A stretch of 39,399 nucleotides of DNA, taken from Flavobacteriales bacterium CG_4_9_14_3_um_filter_40_17 (GTDB lineage Bacteria; Bacteroidota; Bacteroidia; Flavobacteriales; Flavobacteriaceae). Below, piece by piece: positions 22,772 to 29,411 of the stretch (position 1 is its first letter; every line of letters begins with the position of its first letter). The notes below the pieces were generated by a model. The model saw only the letters and a list, made by a program, of their open reading frames with translations, made no database searches and was not told the DNA's origin. The DNA is taken from assembly GCA_002790195.1 (NCBI GenBank), contig PFUR01000019.1, forward strand, positions 1,121 through 40,519, written 5' to 3'. Position numbers and translations under genes: made by a program.

Positions 22772-25690
22772 ATGAACCTTACCCAACTTCAAGAACTCGG
22801 TCAACAACTCGAAGGAAGCCTTCACTCAGACAACTTAACCCGAACTATCTATGCAACCGATGCATCGGTCTATCGGAAAGTACCGTTGGCAGTTGCTTAC
22901 CCTAAAAACACCGCAGACATTCAAAAGATTATTTGCTTTGCTTCAACACACAAATTATCGATTGTTCCGCGGGCTGCCGGAACCTCGCTCGCCGGGCAAG
23001 TGGTTGGTGAAGGAATCGTTGTCGATGTCTCAAAACATCTTAACAAAATCATTGAAATAGATCCGGAAACCAAGACGGCCGTCATTGAGCCCGGTGTGGT
23101 ACGTGACGAACTCAACAATCATCTCAAAGCATACGGTCTTTTTTTTGCCCCCAATACCTCCACTTCCAACCGCTGTATGATAGGCGGTATGGTCGGCAAC
23201 AACTCGTCGGGCACAACTTCCATCCGTTACGGAGTCACTCGTGATAAGATTTTGGAAATGAACTGTTTGCTAGCGGATGGCAGTGAAGTGGTATTTGAAA
23301 ATTTGAATCAATCGGAATTTGAACAAAAAACAAAACTAAACAATTTCGAAGGAAAGCTTTACCGAACAATTTTTGAAGAACTGTCTTCGGAAATCATCCA
23401 AAACCAAATCAAAAAACACTTTCCCAAACCCGATATCCACAGGCGAAATAACGGTTACGCGGTTGATGCTTTACTCGAAAATTCGGTCTTCGGGCATACG
23501 GATGTTCCATTTAATTTTTCAAAACTATTAACCGGAAGTGAGGGGACACTCGCGTTTACCACTAAAATAAAATTGCAATTAGATGATTTGCCTCCTCCAA
23601 ACAACATCATGGTGGTTTCGCATTTCGACAGTATCGACAAAAGCATCAATGCTGTTTTGGTGGCCATGAAACACCGGCTCTATTCCTGCGAAATGTTGGA
23701 CAAGGTAATCTTGGACTGCACGAAAAATAACTCCATTCAGCGTAAAAACCGATTTTTTATCAGCGGAGATCCGAAAGCTATTATGATGTTTGAACTGGCG
23801 GGCCACTCATCCGAAGATGTCGAAGAACAAGCTCAAAACCTGTTGTTGGATTTGAAGCAAAGTGGTTTTTCGTATGCCGATGTCATCTTAAAGGGAAATG
23901 AAATCAACCAAGCAATCGAACTGCGCAAAGCCGGATTGGGGTTGTTGGGAAACATGATTGGCGATCGCAAAGCTGTTGCTTGTATTGAAGACACCGCAGT
24001 CTCGCTCGAAGATTTACCTGCCTACATCAAAGAATTTTCAGGATTGATGGAGCGTTTTGGACAGGAGGCTGTTTATTATGCACATGCCGGTGCCGGCGAA
24101 CTCCATTTGAGGCCAATCTTAGATTTGAAAAAATCTGACGATGTTCGTCTTTTCAGGGAAATCACTCAAGCCGTTGCCAATTTGGTTCAAAAACACAAGG
24201 GTTCGATGAGTGGCGAACACGGCGATGGCATTGTCCGTTCCGAATTCATCCCGCAAATGGTGGGGGATGCCAATTATGCACTTTTTAAAAGAATCAAAAA
24301 AACTTTTGACCCGCTGGGAATATTAAACCCCGGAAAAATTGTGGACGCTTGGCCCATGGACGCATCGTTGCGGTATGAAAAGGATGAGAAAGTACCGGAA
24401 GTAGAAACCATACTCGATTTTTCAGATTCGTTGGGGATTTTACGGGCTGCAGAAAAATGCAATGGAGCCGGAGACTGCCGGAAGTTGCCCGAAAGCGGTG
24501 GCACCATGTGCCCGAGTTATCGCGCGACTCGCATGGAAAAAGACACCACGCGTGCCCGCGCCAACACCTTGCGCGAAATACTGACTCACAACACCCAAAC
24601 CAATCGATTCGACAGCAGACAACTCAAAGAAGTGTTTGATTTATGCCTGAGTTGCAAAGGATGTGTGGGCGAATGTCCTTCGAATGTCGATGCAGCAACC
24701 TTAAAGGCTGAATTTTTGTACCAGTACCAAAAAACCAACGGTGTGCCCATCCGTTCTAAAATATTTGCTTATAACAATACCTTCAATCGGCTTGGAAGCA
24801 GATTTGTCCCGATAGCCAATTTTTTCTTTTCAAACAAGTTGGCAGCTTCTGTCGTCAAGTCGTTTTCGGGAGTTGCACAGCAACGTTCAATCCCCTTGCT
24901 GTCTAGAATGAGTTTGAAGAAATGGATAAAAAAATTTAAGGGTAATCAGGGTATAACACAAAATAAGTCCGTTTACTTTTTTATCGATGAATTCACCAAC
25001 TACCTTGACACATCGGTAGGTATTGATGCTGTCGAATTGCTTCGGGGGCTGGGATATGAAGTCCAATTTGTCAAACACGCGGAAAGCGGACGGGCATTTA
25101 TTTCCAAAGGATTGTTGGTTCAAGCTAAAAAATTTGCAGACGAAAATATTTCAGTATTCAAAAACCTCATAACCGAAAACACACCATTGATAGGTATTGA
25201 ACCTTCTGCTATCTTGTCTTTCCGGGATGAATACCTGCGGTTGGCTACCGATAAAACCGCTGCCAAAAATATTTCGGCACACACGTATCTGATGGAAGAA
25301 TTTCTTCAAAAAGAAATGCAAGACGGAAACATACCGCGAACAAAATTCCACGTAGATAAAAAACGCATCAAAATACACGGGCATTGTCATCAGAAAGCCT
25401 TGTCGGGATCTGAGCCTACCTTTTTTGTCCTAAATTACCCGGAAAACTATACGGTAACCATCATTCCATCAGGATGTTGTGGGATGGCTGGATCGTTCGG
25501 TTATGAAAAAGAACACTATGAACTCAGCATGCAGATTGGTGAACAAACTTTGTTTCCGGCGATTCGGAAAGCCGATTCGGAAACACTCATCGCCGCGGCG
25601 GGAACTAGTTGCCGCCACCAAATCAAAGATGGTACGGGTAAAGAAGCAATGCATCCGGTTACGATTTTGAGGAGGGCACTGATACAATAA
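22772..25690 (+). CDS. FAD-linked dehydrogenase fused to Fe-S and CCG domains (D-lactate/D-2-hydroxyacid type)
   Basis: A 972-residue cytoplasmic flavoprotein in three parts. Residues ~15-530 are a PCMH FAD-binding and FAD-oxidase C domain: PRAAGTSLAGQVVGEGIVVD, then SNRCMIGGMVGNNSSGTTS, and GSMSGEHGDGIVRSEF near the end. A ferredoxin-like part follows, with CNGAGDC from residue 563 and CLSCKGCVGECPS from 625. The C-terminal part is CCG-like, with HCHQKAL (His871) and SGCCGMAGSFGYEKE (Cys902/903). This layout is known for D-lactate and D-2-hydroxyglutarate dehydrogenases that pass electrons to Fe-S centres; the substrate cannot be fixed from sequence. It starts 10 bp after a terminator hairpin. 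Confidence 0.9.
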   Translation: MNLTQLQELGQQLEGSLHSDNLTRTIYATDASVYRKVPLAVAYPKNTADIQKIICFASTHKLSIVPRAAGTSLAGQVVGEGIVVDVSKHLNKIIEIDPETKTAVIEPGVVRDELNNHLKAYGLFFAPNTSTSNRCMIGGMVGNNSSGTTSIRYGVTRDKILEMNCLLADGSEVVFENLNQSEFEQKTKLNNFEGKLYRTIFEELSSEIIQNQIKKHFPKPDIHRRNNGYAVDALLENSVFGHTDVPFNFSKLLTGSEGTLAFTTKIKLQLDDLPPPNNIMVVSHFDSIDKSINAVLVAMKHRLYSCEMLDKVILDCTKNNSIQRKNRFFISGDPKAIMMFELAGHSSEDVEEQAQNLLLDLKQSGFSYADVILKGNEINQAIELRKAGLGLLGNMIGDRKAVACIEDTAVSLEDLPAYIKEFSGLMERFGQEAVYYAHAGAGELHLRPILDLKKSDDVRLFREITQAVANLVQKHKGSMSGEHGDGIVRSEFIPQMVGDANYALFKRIKKTFDPLGILNPGKIVDAWPMDASLRYEKDEKVPEVETILDFSDSLGILRAAEKCNGAGDCRKLPESGGTMCPSYRATRMEKDTTRARANTLREILTHNTQTNRFDSRQLKEVFDLCLSCKGCVGECPSNVDAATLKAEFLYQYQKTNGVPIRSKIFAYNNTFNRLGSRFVPIANFFFSNKLAASVVKSFSGVAQQRSIPLLSRMSLKKWIKKFKGNQGITQNKSVYFFIDEFTNYLDTSVGIDAVELLRGLGYEVQFVKHAESGRAFISKGLLVQAKKFADENISVFKNLITENTPLIGIEPSAILSFRDEYLRLATDKTAAKNISAHTYLMEEFLQKEMQDGNIPRTKFHVDKKRIKIHGHCHQKALSGSEPTFFVLNYPENYTVTIIPSGCCGMAGSFGYEKEHYELSMQIGEQTLFPAIRKADSETLIAAAGTSCRHQIKDGTGKEAMHPVTILRRALIQ

Positions 25691-25700
25691 AAATAAAATA

Positions 25701-25732
25701 TTGTTAAAAAACACAATTCATTTATAAGTTTG
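25701..25732 (+). promoter_or_regulatory. Promoter of the PagL-like gene
   Basis: TTG 25701-25703, 21 bp, then TAAGTTTG 25725-25732. The leader would be about 89 bases. A CAATTTTG element near 25802-25809 could instead give a short leader. Confidence 0.5.
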
Positions 25733-25825
25733 ATTTTAACACTTCGACTTATACCGAGTCGTTTAAAGCGTGTGAATGCAATTAAAGCGAACTCATCAAA
25801 CCAATTTTGAACCGATCAAACTTAC

Positions 25826-26443
25826 ATGTATAAACATATCCTTATTTTACTTGCCATAGCGGCCTGTTATAATATGCAAGCGCAAGTTTTCAAAGAAAAC
25901 CATCGGGTCAAAATAGGTGTGATGTACGGTTGGGCAGACCAATCGCCTTACAAAGAAGCTGACTATTCTTGGGAAAGCAACCAAATCAAACTTCAATTCA
26001 GTTACTTGTTGAAAAAGGGACGTGTTTTTGATTATGAATTTCTTTCGGAACCACAGGTAAACATTACAAAATTTCGTCTATTTAACAGGACTCTCAACCT
26101 AACTGAGGAAGAAAGGAAAGCAAATAAGGTAGTCGATCAAGAACATTTGCTTGAATATGGAATCACCAATGGGATATTGTTCAGGCATCATCTGACAAAA
26201 TATTTAAGCACTTACGGAATCATCAGTTTTGGTGCACTTTACCTCGGCGATTCAACCGCGCGATTGCCAAAAGGAATCAATTTTGCCAGCCAAGCCTCGT
26301 TGGGCATCAGTCTCCAAACCTTCAAAAAAACATCTTTCGATATTCGTGCCGGAATTCGTCACCTCTCTAATGCCGGGCTAAAAAGTCCAAATAGCGGTGT
26401 AAACACTTTTCATGTTGAAACGGGTTTTATGATTAGCCTATAA
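25826..26443 (+). CDS. PagL-like lipid A 3-O-deacylase / acyloxyacyl hydrolase family
   Basis: A 205-residue outer-membrane protein. The signal peptide is MYKHILILLAIAACYNMQAQ. Alternating beta strands lead to the C-terminal signature RHLSNAGLKSPNSGVN. In the PagL family the His and Ser of this motif are catalytic, here His179 and Ser181. The protein ends in a Phe/Ile/Leu strand (GFMISL). The inferred role is removal of an ester-linked acyl chain from lipid A, remodelling the outer membrane. It stands as a single gene with its own promoter. Confidence 0.82.
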   Translation: MYKHILILLAIAACYNMQAQVFKENHRVKIGVMYGWADQSPYKEADYSWESNQIKLQFSYLLKKGRVFDYEFLSEPQVNITKFRLFNRTLNLTEEERKANKVVDQEHLLEYGITNGILFRHHLTKYLSTYGIISFGALYLGDSTARLPKGINFASQASLGISLQTFKKTSFDIRAGIRHLSNAGLKSPNSGVNTFHVETGFMISL

Positions 26444-26465
26444 TTTTTTGGCAATTGTTTCGTTT

Positions 26466-26475
26466 TCAGTTTAAC
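26466..26475 (-). repeat. Inverted copy of the HtrA-promoter repeat unit
   Basis: The minus strand reads GTTAAACTGA, identical to ten bases of each repeat unit at 21185-21206. Related but imperfect sequences follow at 26482-26491 (minus) and 26517-26526 (plus). All lie upstream of the small PID-CTERM gene. Confidence 0.45.
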
Positions 26476-26553
26476 AAAAAGTTAGTTTAAAAACGTTTTA
26501 TCGTTAATTATTTACAGTTAAACGAATTAATTATGTTGTAAAACAATTTTGTT

Positions 26554-26561
26554 TATTTTTG
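26554..26561 (+). promoter_or_regulatory. Putative -7 box for the PID-CTERM gene
   Basis: TATTTTTG, 27 bp before the ATG at 26589, giving a leader of about 23 bases. Confidence 0.5.
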
Positions 26562-26588
26562 CAAAAACAATACTAGACCACTACCAAT

Positions 26589-26774
26589 ATGCCATTAACA
26601 ACTACAATGTTGTTTTTATTATCAGGAGACATAAATCCACCCCCACCGATGCCTCCACCACCGCCTCCCGGTCTTCCGATAGATCAAGGTTTGTTGGTTT
26701 TGGTAATTGTTGCTGTGTTATTGGGTGTCTTGGCTAAAGCCGGGATTTTTAAGAATGTTGCTTCAAAAGTTTAG
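26589..26774 (+). CDS. Small PID-CTERM-type membrane protein
   Basis: A 61-residue protein. An N-terminal hydrophobic stretch (PLTTTMLFLLSG) is followed by a proline tract (PPPPMPPPPPPG), the LPID motif at about residues 29-32, a hydrophobic helix (LLVLVIVAVLLGVLAKA) and a basic end (KNVASKV). This tripartite tail, Pro/Ile/Asp then a membrane helix then Lys, matches the PID-CTERM sorting-signal architecture of flavobacteria; here it makes up almost the whole protein. Its last 26 bases overlap the 3' end of ribE on the other strand. A promoter-like box precedes it, supporting a real gene. Its function is unknown. Confidence 0.7.
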   Translation: MPLTTTMLFLLSGDINPPPPMPPPPPPGLPIDQGLLVLVIVAVLLGVLAKAGIFKNVASKV

Positions 26775-27345
26775 CCACATATTTTCCTATTACATCAAAT
26801 TCTAAGTTAACCCAATCTCCCCTTTTCAACATACTAAAATTGGTGTGTTCAAATGTATAAGGGATAACTGCGACTTCAAAGGTTTTTCCCTCTGAGTTGA
26901 CAACTGTCAGGCTCACGCCGTTGACGGTAATTGATCCTTTTTCGATGGTGATGTTATGGAGATTTGCATCATATTCAAAGCCAAAAACCCAACTTCCTCG
27001 TTGTTCTTCCGCTTTTACACAAACGGCGGTTTGGTCAACATGCCCTTGCACGATGTGACCGTCCAATCGATCGCCAAGTTTCATGCCTCTTTCTAAATTA
27101 ATTTGATGCCCTGCCTCGATATTTTTAAGATTCGATTTGTTTAAAGTTTCTTCTATGGCAACTACAGTGTGGGTGTTTTTTGCTTTGTCTAAAGAAGTTA
27201 CGGTCAAGCAAACCCCATTGTGTGCTAAACTTTGATCCACTTTTAATTTGCTTGAAATGGAACTTTCAACGCTAATAACCAAGTTGTCTTGCTCCTTTTT
27301 TAAGGAATGAACGGTTCCTAAACACTCGATAATACCGGTAAACAT
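26749..27345 (-). CDS. ribE: Riboflavin synthase alpha subunit
   Basis: A 198-residue enzyme that dismutates two 6,7-dimethyl-8-ribityllumazine molecules to riboflavin. Two lumazine-binding repeats are visible: MFTGIIECLGTV with SLAHNGVCLTVTSLD, then LDGHIVQGHVDQTA with GSITVNGVSLTVV. Length is normal. Start ATG 27345. The likely leader is about 26 bases, too short for an FMN riboswitch, and none is seen. It is divergent from pdxA and convergent with the PID-CTERM gene. Confidence 0.96.
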   Translation of the reverse strand: MFTGIIECLGTVHSLKKEQDNLVISVESSISSKLKVDQSLAHNGVCLTVTSLDKAKNTHTVVAIEETLNKSNLKNIEAGHQINLERGMKLGDRLDGHIVQGHVDQTAVCVKAEEQRGSWVFGFEYDANLHNITIEKGSITVNGVSLTVVNSEGKTFEVAVIPYTFEHTNFSMLKRGDWVNLEFDVIGKYVAKLLKQHS

Positions 27346-27361
27346 TGTCAGGATTATTAAT

Positions 27362-27369
27362 TACATTTG
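27362..27369 (+). promoter_or_regulatory. Putative -7 box for pdxA
   Basis: TACATTTG, with transcription expected near 27374 and a leader of about 34 bases to ATG 27408. It lies 6 bp from the opposing ribE box. Confidence 0.5.
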
Positions 27370-27375
27370 TAGCTT

Positions 27376-27383
27376 CAAAGATA
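27376..27383 (-). promoter_or_regulatory. Putative -7 box for ribE
   Basis: TATCTTTG on the minus strand, with transcription expected near 27371. It overlaps the start of the pdxA transcript, so the two promoters probably compete. Confidence 0.5.
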
Positions 27384-27407
27384 AGAATACTAAAGCGTTT
27401 GCAGACC

Positions 27408-28469
27408 ATGAGTAACGAAAAAATCAAAGTAGGGATTTCTGTGGGAGACCTCAACGGAATTGGCACAGAGGTCATTCTCAAAACGTTCGAAGAATCTATG
27501 ATGCTCGATTTGTGTACGCCGGTGATTTTTGCATCGACCAAAACACTTACTTTTATAAAAAGGCAATTTGATTTTGATCAACTTTTATATGGCATCAACC
27601 ATCCAAAAGATGCCTTAGAAGGCAAAATAAATGTTGTCAATCTTTGGAAAGAAACCCCCGAAATCAATTTTGGCAAACCGGATTTTGAAATTGGAAAATT
27701 GGCATTTCAATCGCTCAGGGAAGCAACCAAAGCACTCAAAGAAGGAAGCATCGATGTTTTGGTCACCGCTCCTATAAACAAACACACCATTCACTCCGAA
27801 GAATTTAATTTTCCGGGTCATACCGATTATCTCGCCAAAGAATTGGAAGGCGAAAGCCTGATGCTCATGGTGAGTGGCAATCTACGGGTAGGGTTGCTCA
27901 CAGATCACATCCCGGTGAGTGAAGTTGCAAGCCATCTAAACGAAGCCCTCATCAAGAAAAAAATACATTTGCTCATACAGTCTCTTCAACAAGATTTTGG
28001 CATCAGCAAACCCAAAATTGCCTTGCTTGGCATCAATCCGCATTGTGGCGACAACGGTGTCATCGGCCAGGAAGACGATGCCATTCTCATACCCGTTATC
28101 CAACAATTTAAAGATGACAAAGCCTTGGTTTATGGGCCTTACGCTGCCGACAGTTTCTTCGGTTCCGCCAATTATAAAAACTTTGACGGCATTTTGGCTG
28201 CCTATCACGACCAAGGTCTGATTCCTTTTAAAACCTTGGCATTTGGTGGTGGAGTCAATTTCACAGCGGGCTTGTCACACATCCGGACTTCTCCCGACCA
28301 CGGCACCGGATTTGATATAGCCGGGAAAAATCTCGCCGATCCGGGATCTTTTCGCCAAGCAGTTTATACAGCTATTGACATTTTTCGCAATCGTAGAAGC
28401 TATCTAACGGATTCTCAAAACCCACTCAAGAAACTCTCTAAGAATACATCCGAAAGATACAATCCATAA
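27408..28469 (+). CDS. pdxA: 4-hydroxythreonine-4-phosphate dehydrogenase
   Basis: A 353-residue NAD-dependent, metal-binding enzyme of pyridoxal 5'-phosphate synthesis. Signatures: KVGISVGDLNGIGTEVILK at the start, LVTAPINKHTIH, FPGHTDYLAKEL with a metal-ligand His, GINPHCGDNGVIGQED, and AAYHDQGLIPFK near the C terminus, then TSPDHGTGFDIAGK. The frame is open back to 27345, but those 21 codons lie over the promoter and are not conserved-looking, so ATG 27408 is chosen. Divergent to ribE, both vitamin genes. Confidence 0.96.
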   Translation: MSNEKIKVGISVGDLNGIGTEVILKTFEESMMLDLCTPVIFASTKTLTFIKRQFDFDQLLYGINHPKDALEGKINVVNLWKETPEINFGKPDFEIGKLAFQSLREATKALKEGSIDVLVTAPINKHTIHSEEFNFPGHTDYLAKELEGESLMLMVSGNLRVGLLTDHIPVSEVASHLNEALIKKKIHLLIQSLQQDFGISKPKIALLGINPHCGDNGVIGQEDDAILIPVIQQFKDDKALVYGPYAADSFFGSANYKNFDGILAAYHDQGLIPFKTLAFGGGVNFTAGLSHIRTSPDHGTGFDIAGKNLADPGSFRQAVYTAIDIFRNRRSYLTDSQNPLKKLSKNTSERYNP

Positions 28470-28551
28470 AAGGATTGCCATTGTCAGGAATTGAAATGCT
28501 ATTAATAGGTTGGTCAATTAGTTCTTGTCAAATTTTTAAAAATCCTTGTTA

Positions 28552-28571
28552 GGTTGAGCGCAGTCGAAACC
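28552..28571. repeat. REP-like GAGCGnAGTCG element, copy 1
   Basis: GGTTGAGCGCAGTCGAAACC has 4-base GGTT/AACC ends and the core GAGCGCAGTCG. A shorter variant, TGAGCGGAGTCGG, occurs at 31964-31976. From general knowledge, similar TTCGACTnCGCTCA words recur between genes in Bacteroidota genomes. It lies in the gap between pdxA and the rhomboid gene. Confidence 0.45.
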
Positions 28572-28597
28572 GTTTTTTGAACTAAAGGATGCTCCCA

Positions 28598-29299
28598 TTA
28601 ATAAATGTCTTTGCCGTCTTCTTCCTTCTCAATTTCAGGAATTTGCTCTAAAAAATTTCCTTCTGCATCGAAGTGCCTTAGAAAGTCGTCATCGCCTTCA
28701 TTGAAAAATTCTTCTTCCCAATGATATTTTACGGGAACTTTGAGTTGTTTCCTGTAAACAATACTCAATAACAATCCGCCCAGAAATCCGCCCAAATGGC
28801 CTTCCCACGAAACGCCTTCCCGGATGGGAAAGACATACCAAATCATACTTCCGTAGAAAAAAACAACCGCCAGTGAGAGCGCCATCAACCGGTAGTATTT
28901 TGCGAAAATTCCGCTGAAAAACAAAAAGCCGAAAAGTACGTAAACCATACCGCTGGCGCCGATGTGATAAGATGCCCTACCGAAAACCCATGTAAACAAT
29001 CCACTTAGTAAAAGCCCGTAAAACAATACCCTAAAGCTTACGGAGCGATAAAAATAAAATAGAGCAATGAGCATGATGAGCAACGGAAGGCTGTTTTGAT
29101 ACAAATGCGAGAGCGTGGCATGTGCCCAAGGCGACAAAAATATACCCGGCAAACCCGAAAGTTTTCTCGGGTAAACTCCCAACAGCGAAGTGTCGATTCC
29201 AAAACGTACATCGAGCCAATAAATCACCCACAGGCTCAACACCAGAAACAGCGGATAAGCTACGGTGCCGGTAGAAAATCGAAAGGTTGGTGCAGGCAT
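28598..29299 (-). CDS. Rhomboid family intramembrane serine protease
   Basis: A 233-residue polytopic membrane protease. Six membrane segments fit residues ~12-30, 50-60, 71-84, 91-106, 117-160 (two) and 166-182. The catalytic dyad is Ser116 in YHIGASGMVY and His168 in SWEGHLGGFLGG. The conserved N-terminal HATLSHLYQN supplies the His65 and Asn69 of the oxyanion region. A hydrophilic, acidic C-terminal tail (HWEEEFFNEGDDDF onward) is extra. Its substrate is unknown. It is convergent with pdxA and divergent from the M14 peptidase gene. Confidence 0.93.
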   Translation of the reverse strand: MPAPTFRFSTGTVAYPLFLVLSLWVIYWLDVRFGIDTSLLGVYPRKLSGLPGIFLSPWAHATLSHLYQNSLPLLIMLIALFYFYRSVSFRVLFYGLLLSGLFTWVFGRASYHIGASGMVYVLFGFLFFSGIFAKYYRLMALSLAVVFFYGSMIWYVFPIREGVSWEGHLGGFLGGLLLSIVYRKQLKVPVKYHWEEEFFNEGDDDFLRHFDAEGNFLEQIPEIEKEEDGKDIY

Positions 29300-29389
29300 T
29301 GGTTGTGCTTATTGTTCAAATGAAAACAAATTTGAGCATAATCCGAGGATTAAAAAAGAAAATCTCGGTTTAGATTCCTAAAAAACATT

Positions 29390-29397
29390 TAATTTTA
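29390..29397 (+). promoter_or_regulatory. Putative -7 box for the M14 gene
   Basis: TAATTTTA, a near match to TAnnTTTG, 14 bp before the ATG at 29412. Confidence 0.35.
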
Positions 29398-29411
29398 ACA
29401 AAATTATCGAC

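Noticed and set aside
25745-25761. CGACT/AGTCG hairpin in the PagL-like gene leader as a riboswitch or terminator
   Set aside because: The 5-bp stem is too short and no known riboswitch core is visible.
26549-26737. 62-codon frame overlapping the PID-CTERM gene
   Set aside because: Its start precedes the -7 box, its product is not membrane-like, and the PID frame explains the proline tract and helix.
27346-27400. FMN riboswitch upstream of ribE
   Set aside because: The gap to pdxA is only 62 bp and contains no RFN-element motifs.
27345-27407. Upstream extension of pdxA and overlap with the ribE start
   Set aside because: It covers the promoter boxes, and the conserved PdxA N terminus begins at ATG 27408.
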